From assembly GCA_024401695.1 (NCBI GenBank), contig JAKSKN010000006.1, forward strand, positions 62,001-126,000: DNA of 64,000 nt. The letters are read 5' to 3'. The notes under the pieces were generated by a model that worked only from the letters and a program-made list of their open reading frames with translations, did not search any database and was not told the DNA's origin. The translations under genes were made by a program, and so were the position numbers. This document shows positions 1 to 7,086 of this stretch, piece after piece (the stretch's first letter is position 1; each line of letters begins with the position of its first letter). The stretch comes from Bacteroidales bacterium (lineage in GTDB: Bacteria; Bacteroidota; Bacteroidia; Bacteroidales; UBA932).

Positions 1-117
1 ACGGTCGCCCGTCTCGGAGCTGCGGCTGATCTTACAACCGGTCGAATGTCCGAGAGCAAGGAAATTACCTTCCTCCACGAAGCCGAGGATCAAGTCCTGT
101 CCATCTTTATAAGCCAT
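1..117 (-). CDS. phage tail tube-like protein, N-terminal 39 codons
   Basis: The reading frame starts at ATG 117 and is open to the window edge. It encodes a 39-residue start (MAYKDGQDLILGFVEEGNFL and onward) with a later CKISRSSET stretch. This pattern of a short charged start, a beta-rich segment and a STxCKIS motif is familiar from major tail or tail-tube proteins of Bacteroidales phages. It follows the lysis genes in the leftward structural operon, which suits a tail gene. The call rests on family resemblance only, since most of the protein is missing. Confidence 0.55.
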   Translation of the reverse strand, partial: MAYKDGQDLILGFVEEGNFLALGHSTGCKISRSSETGDR

Positions 118-140
118 TTCGTTAAATGTTTAAAGGGTTT

Positions 141-506
141 TTAATCGTCGTTTTGGTTAGCGTCCTTCAGATGCTCCCGGAGCATCTTCTTGAGAAGCTC
201 AATCTGCTTTGTCAGGCGGTCAACCTTTGAGATCAGCTCAGCCCTCTCTTCCAGAAGGCTTCTATTGCTGCGCATATACTCAAGTGTCTTCCGCTGCTCA
301 TCGGCCAGCTTGAGAACCAGTTCCCTGTTCTGCTCGGTCAGCTGCTTGATGGACTCAAGCAGTGGAGTGATTGCGGCATTGATAATCTCAAGATCGCTTT
401 TCTTGCGCTCCCGGCGTGTGGTGAGAGCTCGCGTGAGATATCCCACAATAACTCCAACAATAGGAGCAACAAGGAATTCAAGCCACGGGTTGGATATCAT
501 TTCCAT
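141..506 (-). CDS. membrane-anchored coiled-coil protein, candidate spanin or holin-associated lysis protein
   Basis: This is a 121-residue protein with one hydrophobic N-terminal segment (about residues 9-28), then a basic patch (RRERKK) and a long heptad-rich coiled coil to the C-terminus. The gene starts one base after the endolysin stop, so the two are surely co-translated. A single N-terminal anchor with a coiled coil next to an endolysin fits an inner-membrane spanin (Rz-like). However, the basic patch right after the membrane segment would usually stay in the cytoplasm, which argues for the opposite topology. No outer-membrane partner (Rz1-like) lipoprotein was found nearby. The lysis role is inferred from position. 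Confidence 0.6.
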   Translation of the reverse strand: MEMISNPWLEFLVAPIVGVIVGYLTRALTTRRERKKSDLEIINAAITPLLESIKQLTEQNRELVLKLADEQRKTLEYMRSNRSLLEERAELISKVDRLTKQIELLKKMLREHLKDANQNDD

Positions 507-507
507 A

Positions 508-948
508 TCATCTGAAGTACAGTTCCGCCTCCTCCTTGCGCCGCTTCACCAGACCGGGAAGCACCACGTTCTTTGCGTGGACCCACTTGGCGAACTCGGC
601 GCGAATGGCGGGGTCGGATGGGTTAACCTTAATCTTTTTGAGAAGTGTGCTGCGGAGAAAGTTTCCGCAGCCCACGTTGAAGATAAAACTGCATAAGGCA
701 TCAAACTGGTTCTGCGACAGGCGGCCTTGGATGGCCGTGCTGATGCACGTCTCCGCAACCTTCACGTCACGCTTGAGGTACTCATCCGCTTCCTGCCTGG
801 TTATCACCTGACTGTCGCGCACACCGCCGGTGTGACCGTAGCCTATGGTCAGGACTCCGGCAGGACACCTGTAGGCCTTCAGGACGCAGCCTTCGTACCT
901 CTTGATGAGGTTCAATCCCTGTTCACTTATCGTCATGCCCAAATGCAA
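508..948 (-). CDS. GH24 phage endolysin (lysozyme) with Glu-Cys-Thr triad
   Basis: This is a T4-type lysozyme of 146 residues that should cleave peptidoglycan glycan strands during lysis. The motif TIGYGHTGG is at residues 34-42. Glu19, Cys28 and Thr34 have the same spacing as T4 Glu11/Asp20/Thr26. A Cys in the middle position matches the known P1 Lyz Glu42/Cys51/Thr57 triad. Unlike P1 Lyz there is no hydrophobic SAR signal at the N-terminus, so export should need a holin or another route. The start could be ATG 948 or the in-frame ATG 936 (MTISEQ), which begins like most family members. It sits 2 bases after the capsid gene and directly before the membrane coiled-coil gene. Confidence 0.93.
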   Translation of the reverse strand: MHLGMTISEQGLNLIKRYEGCVLKAYRCPAGVLTIGYGHTGGVRDSQVITRQEADEYLKRDVKVAETCISTAIQGRLSQNQFDALCSFIFNVGCGNFLRSTLLKKIKVNPSDPAIRAEFAKWVHAKNVVLPGLVKRRKEEAELYFR

Positions 949-950
949 TT

Positions 951-1961
951 TTATACATCAAGACCGCTGCCGGAGCCGGAACCAGAACCAGAACCAGAAC
1001 CGGATCCAGAACCGGATCCGCTGCCAGCACCGGATTCTGACTCGCGCTTGTCGAGCCATACGACTTCCTCGCCGAATGCTGTCTGAGTGTCGGCCTTCAT
1101 CAAGAGTTTGAAGAAGTAACGCTCACCGGCATTGGTCAGCTTGTCGATCTGGATGACATCGGGATCATCGGCGAGATTGACACCCACCCAGAGGTTGGTG
1201 TTAAGATCCGGGCCTGTGATTGTGGCCACGTAGAGGCCCTTCGGCCATCTTGCAAGACGCTCAATCTTGACACCACGGAACACGTCAGGAGTGGCCTGAC
1301 TGTAGTCGATGCCCTTGTAAGGCTGGGCGATGAGCTCGGAGCCATACTTTCTCCAGTCACCGGTTGACATGATGATCCTCAGGTCAGCGTTGTCAACGAG
1401 AGTGTCGGGGATAGCCTCGTAGAGGTCATTGAGACGGCCTACGACGGTTGTATTGTTGGAGGTGACGGAAACCTTATCGGTATCGTGTTCCATACGGTAA
1501 ACGAAACCGTTGAACAGCTTGTCGTCCCCCGTTTCGGCATACTCGCCGTTGATGATGTGGTCACCGAGTTCGAACTTGACCTGCTTGGCCAGTTCAGCGA
1601 GGAGGGCGTTCTGCGCCTCCGCAGGAAGTTCGGCGAAAACGAGGGCTCCCTTAGGCTGCCACTTCCTCCAGATCTTCTCGAAGGAACGAGGGTTGAAGGT
1701 GGTGAATGCCATGAAGTCCTTCGGGGCAAGCACACGCTCCGAATACTTGAAGTCGCCCTTGGAGTCGGAATCCGTAGGCATCTCCTTGCGTTTCTGCAGC
1801 ATTGTTGTCGCCTTCAGGCGAGGAATGCTGAAGGTTGATGCGATACCGGGCTCAACGTGGACAAGGCCCTTCTCCACGATTTCATTGCCGGTCGAGGCGA
1901 GGGTGAGCAGCTGCTCGAGGACCTCACCGTTGTAGTTGGTGTTTGTGATCTGTATTGCCAT
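951..1961 (-). CDS. major capsid protein with C-terminal Gly-Ser repeat tail
   Basis: This 336-residue protein lies directly after the prohead protease/scaffold gene, where the major head subunit is expected. Its length and its start (MAIQITNTNYNGEVLEQLLT) resemble the major capsid proteins of Bacteroidales Mu-like phages. The long alpha/beta body runs to about residue 305. The chain then ends in about ten Gly-Ser dipeptides and LDV. The tail is encoded by a degenerate 6-bp repeat (about 963-1034). A flexible surface-exposed extension is likely but inferred. The call rests on synteny plus general similarity, because no diagnostic short motif exists for the HK97 fold. Confidence 0.8.
   Translation of the reverse strand: MAIQITNTNYNGEVLEQLLTLASTGNEIVEKGLVHVEPGIASTFSIPRLKATTMLQKRKEMPTDSDSKGDFKYSERVLAPKDFMAFTTFNPRSFEKIWRKWQPKGALVFAELPAEAQNALLAELAKQVKFELGDHIINGEYAETGDDKLFNGFVYRMEHDTDKVSVTSNNTTVVGRLNDLYEAIPDTLVDNADLRIIMSTGDWRKYGSELIAQPYKGIDYSQATPDVFRGVKIERLARWPKGLYVATITGPDLNTNLWVGVNLADDPDVIQIDKLTNAGERYFFKLLMKADTQTAFGEEVVWLDKRESESGAGSGSGSGSGSGSGSGSGSGSGLDV
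963..1034 (-). repeat. degenerate 6-bp tandem repeat coding the Gly-Ser tail of the capsid
   Basis: The plus strand reads as a run of near-identical hexamers of the form CCGGAx / CCAGAx, which translate on the minus strand to alternating Gly and Ser. The unit is six bases, so copy-number changes would lengthen or shorten the tail without shifting the frame. The copies differ in third positions, which suggests selection for the peptide as well as simple slippage. Confidence 0.85.
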
Positions 1962-1976
1962 AATCGATAATGGTGT

Positions 1977-2105
1977 TTAGTTGTTCTTTTTCATTTTGAG
2001 CGGGGACTTGGTTGTCCTGTAGTCCACCTTGCTGTTCTTGCCCTGGTCGGTGGTGCCGCCGATACAGCGTTTGGGCGGTGCAGGGGCTTTCTCCGGCTGT
2101 TTCAT
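1977..2105 (-). CDS. small basic phage protein (42 residues) between protease and capsid genes
   Basis: ATG 2105 opens a 42-residue frame beginning MKQPEKAPAPPKRCIGG and ending KSPLKMKKNN. The peptide is Pro/Lys-rich with a single Cys. It is preceded by AAGGAGGT five bases before the ATG, a near-perfect Shine-Dalgarno site that is rare in this genome. It begins 3 bases after the protease/scaffold stop and ends 15 bases before the capsid start, so it is part of the head operon. A head-decoration or assembly role is plausible from position only. No family was recognised. Confidence 0.65.
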   Translation of the reverse strand: MKQPEKAPAPPKRCIGGTTDQGKNSKVDYRTTKSPLKMKKNN

Positions 2106-2108
2106 GGC

Positions 2109-3155
2109 TTACCTCCTTGAACGGTTACGACGGATTTCCTCCATCTTGGTGTCCCATGCGCCGGATGCCGAATTGACTGGCTGACCTCCGGTGATGTCAT
2201 CCTTGACCTTACGCTTGGGTTTGAGGGATGTGATGACTTTCTCCGCTGATGCGCGGTTGGAGTTAAGCAGCTGACGGTAGTCCTCCTTCTCTCCCTCCTC
2301 AATCTTTCCACATTCAACTGCTGCCGAAAGGATCTTCTCAATGTCCTCCTGTTCCATTTCGGAGAGGCGCTGCTTGAGATTGGAATTCTCGCCCTCGAGT
2401 TTTTCGATCTGCGCGTTCAGTTCGTCGATAACACGAAGGACATCATCCTCGTTCACGACATTGGTGAATCGAGGCTTCTCTTTGATTCTTGTGATTTCCA
2501 TATTGTTAACAATTTGTGAGCGTATGACCGCTCGGTTCGTGAATACTTTCCTGTAGATGTCGCTTGGGCCGTCAGTTCCCTGAAGGTCCGGAACGGCAAT
2601 GTCATAGATTCCATCGGCAAGGCCGAGCTTGACAGCCTCCTCCGCTGTGAACCAGTGGTCGGTACCGTCAAAGTAACGTGTCTTGACCTCCTCCGGGCTG
2701 CACTTCATCCGCTCACCGATGATGACGGCCAAAGTATCCTCCAGAGCCTTGATCTCATCGACTGTGGCCAGAAGGTCGTTTTTGTCGCCATACACGCCCG
2801 CGCTCACGCTATGTATCATAAGTCGGGCATACTTGCTCATGTAGTGCTTGCGGCCACACATGGCAATGATACCGGCAATGCTTGCGCTGATGCCGTCAGT
2901 GTAAATCGTTACCTCCCTTGCACAGGAGCGAAGGGCGTTGAAGATGGCGATACCGGCATAAACCTCACCGCCCTCGGAGTTGATGTGGACGCGGATCTTG
3001 TCACAGCTTTGACTCAAGGCCAGTATCTCACTGACAACTGCTTTCCCAAGTACCACGTCTTCACCGGCCCCGGCATTGTTCACTATCTCACCATACAATA
3101 GCAGGTCGGCCTCGCGACCATTGATTACTGAGTTTTCTGTTGACATCATCTCCAA
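2109..3155 (-). CDS. ClpP-like prohead protease fused to scaffold-like coiled coil
   Basis: Residues about 15-190 form an S14 ClpP-type serine protease. The nucleophile is probably Ser92 in GISASIAG, the base His115 in RLMIHS, and the acid lies in the DGTDHWFTAEEA stretch. Residues about 235-345 form a charged coiled coil (DELNAQIEKLEGENSNLKQR region), as expected for an internal scaffold. Protease-scaffold fusions upstream of the capsid gene are common in tailed phages, where the protease trims the scaffold and sometimes the capsid. The start could be Met1, Met3 or Met4, all within four codons. It is the first gene of the leftward late block, divergent from the terminase genes. Confidence 0.88.
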   Translation of the reverse strand: MEMMSTENSVINGREADLLLYGEIVNNAGAGEDVVLGKAVVSEILALSQSCDKIRVHINSEGGEVYAGIAIFNALRSCAREVTIYTDGISASIAGIIAMCGRKHYMSKYARLMIHSVSAGVYGDKNDLLATVDEIKALEDTLAVIIGERMKCSPEEVKTRYFDGTDHWFTAEEAVKLGLADGIYDIAVPDLQGTDGPSDIYRKVFTNRAVIRSQIVNNMEITRIKEKPRFTNVVNEDDVLRVIDELNAQIEKLEGENSNLKQRLSEMEQEDIEKILSAAVECGKIEEGEKEDYRQLLNSNRASAEKVITSLKPKRKVKDDITGGQPVNSASGAWDTKMEEIRRNRSRR

Positions 3156-3297
3156 ATTTTTGCCGCAAGTCTAACCCATTTTAGCCTAATACACAATTAA
3201 TTATCCAGCCGTTAGACATAGTTACCCAACCGCTGTAAACTTGTTTGGAACATTGGCCACAAACCAGCACTTTTGCGTACGCAAAAGGCACTTAATT
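3156..3297. promoter_or_regulatory. divergent late promoter region of the prophage
   Basis: This 142-bp gap separates the leftward head/tail block from the rightward terminase/portal block, so both late promoters should lie here. It contains an inverted repeat GTCTAAC (3169-3175) and GTTAGAC (3211-3217), and an 18-bp perfect palindrome at 3270-3287. No perfect TAnnTTTG box was seen on either strand, which would fit a need for a phage activator in the manner of Mu C or Mor. That last point is inference. Confidence 0.5.
3270..3287. promoter_or_regulatory. 18-bp perfect palindrome, candidate late-gene operator
   Basis: CTTTTGCGTACGCAAAAG is perfectly self-complementary over 18 bases and ends 10 bases before the ATG of the small terminase gene. 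With no loop, it is more likely a dimeric-protein site than an RNA hairpin terminator. No second copy was noticed elsewhere in the window. Confidence 0.5.
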
Positions 3298-3744
3298 ATG
3301 GCTACACAATTAACAAGCAAACAGAAAAAGGAGTGGGCGAAGGTCCTTTATCTGAAGGAAAACCTCACCCAGCAGGAGATAGCCGACAAGGTCGGTTCCT
3401 CCCGCGTGTCGGTGTCAAAGTGGATCAAGGAGGGAAAGTGGGAGGAAATGAAAGTCGGCCTCACGCTTACCAAGGATGAACAGATCCAGAACATATACCG
3501 GCAGATTGCCAGCATCAACGATGCGATATCAGGCCGTCCGGAGGGCCAGCGTTACGCATCCCCGGCGGAGGCCGACACGATAGGCAAGCTTTCATCCGCA
3601 GTCAAGAAGCTGGAGGGTGATATCGGCATTGCCGACTTCGTTTCCGTCGGAATCAAGTTCATAGAGTGGATCAGGAAGGTTGACCTTCAGAAGGCCAAGG
3701 ACGTGACGGCCCTCTGGGATGCCTTCATTAAGGAGCAGATGTAA
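3298..3744 (+). CDS. small terminase-like HTH protein
   Basis: This 148-residue protein starts at ATG 3298 (MATQLTSKQKKEWAKVLYLK). An upstream ATG at 3241 would run through the palindrome and is unlikely. An N-terminal helix-turn-helix (LTQQEIADKVGSSRVSVSKWI, about residues 23-44) matches the DNA-recognition domain of small terminases. The rest is helical, as for an oligomerisation domain. Its stop overlaps the ATG of the large terminase by one base (TAATG), the usual pairing. It should recognise phage DNA for packaging. Mu-type packaging starts near one phage end and takes in host DNA. Confidence 0.75.
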   Translation: MATQLTSKQKKEWAKVLYLKENLTQQEIADKVGSSRVSVSKWIKEGKWEEMKVGLTLTKDEQIQNIYRQIASINDAISGRPEGQRYASPAEADTIGKLSSAVKKLEGDIGIADFVSVGIKFIEWIRKVDLQKAKDVTALWDAFIKEQM

Positions 3745-5270
3745 TGGCAGAGAGCAAGCAGACCGCAAAACAGGCCCTGCAGGAATGGGCCTCGTATGTG
3801 GACAACATACGCCGTGAAACTCCTGTCGAGACGGGGCTTTCACATTCAGACATAGAAAAGAAAAAGAGGTATCTCGAGGACCACGTCTTCGAGTGGATAT
3901 CATATTTCTTCCCGAACTATGCCAAGTACCCTTTCGCCGCTTTCCACCGCCGGGCCATCACGAGGCTTATCAGCAATCCGGAGTGGTACGAGGTTCTGTC
4001 GTGGAGCCGTGAGCTTGCAAAGAGTACCGTCGTAATGTTCGTGGTCCTGTACCTGGTACTCACCGGCAAAAAGAAAAACGTCATGCTGGCATCGGCCACG
4101 CAGGATGCGGCCCGCCGACTGCTTGCGCCATACAAGGCCAACCTCGAGGGGAACCAGAGGCTCATAGCCTTCTACGGAGAGCAGCAGAGCATCGGCAACT
4201 GGACGGATCTGGAGTTCATCACCAAGGGAGGAGCGGCGTTCCGCGCCATCGGTGCCGGTAACGCTCCCCGTGGATCCAGAAACGAGGCCGTCCGTCCTGA
4301 TGTCCTGCTGGTGGATGACTTCGATACGGATGAGGAGTGCCGCAACCCCGACATAATTCAGAAAAAGTGGGAATGGTACGAGCAGGCCTTTTATGCCACG
4401 CGCTCCATCAGCGAACCGACACTCATCGTATGGTGCGGAAACATCATTGCCAAGGACTGCTGTGTGGTAAGGGCCGCCGGTTATGCCGACAGCCACGACA
4501 TCGTGAACATCCGCGACAAGGACGGACGCAGCACATGGCCGGAGAAGAACACGGAGGAGCATATCAATGAAACCCTGTCGAAGATATCCACCGTCAGTGC
4601 CCAGAAGGAGTATTTCAACAACCCGATATCCGAGGGTGAGGTATTCAAGGAAATTAACTTCGGCAAGGTTCCGGCACTGTCAAAGTTCCGCTTCCTGATC
4701 AACTACGGCGACCCGGCTCCGGGTGAGAACAGGAGCAAGGGGGCTTCCACAAAATCCTGCATCCTGATGGGTCTTCTGGGCGACAAGCTGTATATTATCA
4801 AGGCCAAACTTGATCACGGCTTAAACGCTGATTTCATACAGTGGTACATCGACCACGAGCTGTATGTCAACGGCAAGACCCCTGTTTACCATTATATGGA
4901 AAACAACAAACTGCAGGATCCTTTCTTCCAACAGGTGTTCAAGCCTCTCGTGGCGAAGGCCCGCAGGAAGCAGGGCATATCCCTGACAATCTCTCCGGAT
5001 GAGCAACCGAAGACCGACAAGGCGACACGTATCGAGGCCAACCTTGAGCCTCTGAACCGTGAAGGCCGTCTTGTATTCAACGAGGCGGAAAAGGACGACC
5101 CGCACATGAAAAGGCTGGTGGATCAGTTCTCGCTGTTCACAATGCGCCTGAAATTCCCCGCCGATGGTCCGGACTGTGTGGAGGGTGGTTATCGTATCAT
5201 AAAGAACAAGACCGTCGCGCTGCAGCCGACAATCGCGCTGCACGGACGTCGCAACAAAAATAAATTATGA
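3744..5270 (+). CDS. terminase large subunit (Mu gp28-like)
   Basis: This 508-residue DNA-packaging motor has an N-terminal ATPase with a variant Walker A (SRELAKST, residues 88-95) and Walker B (VLLVDDFD, 187-194). The C-terminal nuclease domain begins around FLINYGDPAPG (near residue 320), whose Asp should bind metal. Length and order (small terminase before, gp36-like and portal after) are those of Mu-like phages. It works at the portal vertex to pump and cut DNA. The downstream gene overlaps its last four bases. Confidence 0.92.
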   Translation: MAESKQTAKQALQEWASYVDNIRRETPVETGLSHSDIEKKKRYLEDHVFEWISYFFPNYAKYPFAAFHRRAITRLISNPEWYEVLSWSRELAKSTVVMFVVLYLVLTGKKKNVMLASATQDAARRLLAPYKANLEGNQRLIAFYGEQQSIGNWTDLEFITKGGAAFRAIGAGNAPRGSRNEAVRPDVLLVDDFDTDEECRNPDIIQKKWEWYEQAFYATRSISEPTLIVWCGNIIAKDCCVVRAAGYADSHDIVNIRDKDGRSTWPEKNTEEHINETLSKISTVSAQKEYFNNPISEGEVFKEINFGKVPALSKFRFLINYGDPAPGENRSKGASTKSCILMGLLGDKLYIIKAKLDHGLNADFIQWYIDHELYVNGKTPVYHYMENNKLQDPFFQQVFKPLVAKARRKQGISLTISPDEQPKTDKATRIEANLEPLNREGRLVFNEAEKDDPHMKRLVDQFSLFTMRLKFPADGPDCVEGGYRIIKNKTVALQPTIALHGRRNKNKL

Positions 5271-5686
5271 GTGCATTCATCAATCTTACAGACTACGACG
5301 CATCCATTCACGCCGAGATACTCGATGCGGTGACACGCAGCGACTCGAGCATAGTGGAGATTTGCGAGGACAGGGCCATTGAACAGATGAAGGGCTACCT
5401 TCAGGCCCGGTATGACTGCGATGCAATCTTTTCCGCAACCGGAACGGAGCGCAACCAGCTGGTGCTTATGATGGCGATAGACATATCGCTGTACCACATA
5501 CTCTGTGCACACAACCCACAGAAGCTTTCGCCTATGCGGCAGGATAGATACGACAGGGCTCTTGAATGGCTCAAGAAGGTCAGCGAGAACAAGCTGACGA
5601 TAGCCGGAGCCCAGCAGCTGCAGGAGTCCGAACAGGTTCCGACGGGCCTATTCGGATCCAACCCGAAACGAACTCAACACATTTAA
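5267..5686 (+). CDS. Mu gp36-like protein (DUF1320 type), probable head-tail connector component
   Basis: This is a 139-residue protein. The helix-rich region with MMAIDISLYHILCAHNP and YDRALEWLKKVSENKLTI matches the conserved core of the DUF1320/gp36 family, in which a short helical bundle ends in a Trp-Leu-x2-Val segment. The ATG overlaps the terminase stop (ATGA). Family members are thought to be head-completion or adaptor proteins. It lies between terminase and portal, whereas in Mu itself gp36 follows the capsid, so the local order differs. Confidence 0.7.
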   Translation: MSAFINLTDYDASIHAEILDAVTRSDSSIVEICEDRAIEQMKGYLQARYDCDAIFSATGTERNQLVLMMAIDISLYHILCAHNPQKLSPMRQDRYDRALEWLKKVSENKLTIAGAQQLQESEQVPTGLFGSNPKRTQHI

Positions 5687-5689
5687 GCC

Positions 5690-7030
5690 ATGGGAATCAA
5701 AGACTTTTTCAATTACAGAAGAAAGAAGGACACCGCAGTACCGGCGGCCACTCCTCCGGAGCAAAAAATAACTGCAGGCGGCCAGATCACCGCTCCGCAG
5801 AGCACACTTATACTGACACCGCCGCAGCGGTTCGGCCTCGACCTGTCAATGTACAAGTCCGCCATACGCGCTGCTGAAAATATGGACTACACGCAGCGCA
5901 CGCGCCTGTACGATATGTATCAGGACGTGATGCTGGACACCCACATGATAAGTGTCGTCGAGAAGCGCAAGAATGCCGTCCTCGGCTCACCGATAGAGTT
6001 CTGGAGAGACGGTGTGCCGGATGAAGCAATCAACACGAACATCAAGTCCCCTTGGTTCAGTGAGCTTGTAAGCGATATCCTCGATGCACAGTTCTGGGGG
6101 TTTACCCTTGCGCAGTTCTCGACCGGCAAGGACGGTTTCATTGAATATTTCAATGTGCCGCGCAAGCATGTAGATCCACAGCTGAAACTCATCAAGAGGC
6201 ACCAGAGCGACATCAGCGGTGTGCCGTTCAGCGAGTACCCCGGACTTCTGTTCGTCAGAGGCAAGCGTCCCCTTGGTATCTTCGCGGCCTGTCTGCCTTG
6301 GGTGATACGCAAGAACGGCACAGTCGGGGACTGGTGCCAGTTCAGCGAACTGTTCGGTATGCCTATCCGCGACTACGCCTATGACGCAAGCGATGAGGTT
6401 GCCAGAGCCCGCACACTGGCCGATGCGATGACTCAGGGAAGCGCGTCGGTTTACATCCATCCGGAAGGAACAAAGCTTTCATTCATCGAGGCCGGGAACA
6501 AGACCGGAAGCGGCGATGTGTACGACGGCCTGGTCAAGGTCTGCAATGCGGAGCTGTCAAAGGCCATTCTTGGAAACACCCTCACAACCGAAGCGTCAGA
6601 GACCGGCACACAGGCCCTCGGAACCGTCCACAAAAAGGAGGAGGAAGGGTTCACAAAGGCTGACAAGACCTTTGTTCTCAACGTCCTCAATTACGATATG
6701 ACGGACATCTTCACTATGCTCGGAATCAACACCGACGGCGGGGAGTTCGTATTTGCGGATACCGCCCAGGTACCGGCCACGGAGAAGGCAAGCCTTTTCA
6801 AGATTGCCCGAAACGATCTGAACCTTCCAATCGATGACGACTACATCTATCAGGAGCTCGGCATCGAGAAGCCGAAGGACTATGAGCGTCTGAAGGAGGA
6901 GGAAAGGCAGCGCAGGGAGGAGGCCGCTGAAAGGATGAGGCAGGTGCAGGAGGAGCGGGGAAAGGAGGCTCCAGAGAACAGAGCCCGTTTTTTCGCCAAG
7001 GCCCCAGACTACGGGGCTTTAAACTGGTAG
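5690..7030 (+). CDS. portal protein (Mu gp29-like, DUF935 type)
   Basis: This 446-residue protein forms the ring through which DNA enters the head. Family features are seen in YDMYQDVMLDTHMISVVEKR, in FSELFGMPIRDYAY and in the ILGNTLTTEASETGTQALG segment, typical of DUF935 portals. The C-terminal 60 residues are strongly charged and coiled-coil-like. The chain ends GALNW and then TAG at 7028. The last codons contain TTTAAAC in the phase needed for -1 slippage, which would carry ribosomes into the MuF frame. Confidence 0.92.
   Translation: MGIKDFFNYRRKKDTAVPAATPPEQKITAGGQITAPQSTLILTPPQRFGLDLSMYKSAIRAAENMDYTQRTRLYDMYQDVMLDTHMISVVEKRKNAVLGSPIEFWRDGVPDEAINTNIKSPWFSELVSDILDAQFWGFTLAQFSTGKDGFIEYFNVPRKHVDPQLKLIKRHQSDISGVPFSEYPGLLFVRGKRPLGIFAACLPWVIRKNGTVGDWCQFSELFGMPIRDYAYDASDEVARARTLADAMTQGSASVYIHPEGTKLSFIEAGNKTGSGDVYDGLVKVCNAELSKAILGNTLTTEASETGTQALGTVHKKEEEGFTKADKTFVLNVLNYDMTDIFTMLGINTDGGEFVFADTAQVPATEKASLFKIARNDLNLPIDDDYIYQELGIEKPKDYERLKEEERQRREEAAERMRQVQEERGKEAPENRARFFAKAPDYGALNW
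7018..7024 (+). promoter_or_regulatory. candidate -1 ribosomal frameshift site joining portal to MuF
   Basis: TTTAAAC is read by the portal frame as T TTA AAC, the exact X-XXY-YYZ phase of a -1 slippery heptamer, two codons before the portal TAG. After slippage the frame continues F K L V V D T L Y G E D and runs without a stop into the MuF protein. The MuF frame has no ATG before 7099 and no obvious start near the portal end. No strong downstream hairpin or correctly spaced internal Shine-Dalgarno site was found, so efficiency is uncertain. Confidence 0.45.
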
Positions 7031-7086
7031 TCGACACCCTGTATGGTGAAGACACGCCGAGAAACAAGGCGGATCTGCCGTTCGAC

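Noticed and set aside
963..1034. Phase-variable frameshifting of the capsid gene at its repeat
   Set aside because: The unit is six bases, so copy changes cannot shift the frame; only length variation remains possible.
3241..3744. Small terminase starting at ATG 3241
   Set aside because: The extra 19 residues are translated from the palindrome and promoter zone; ATG 3298 gives the expected start.
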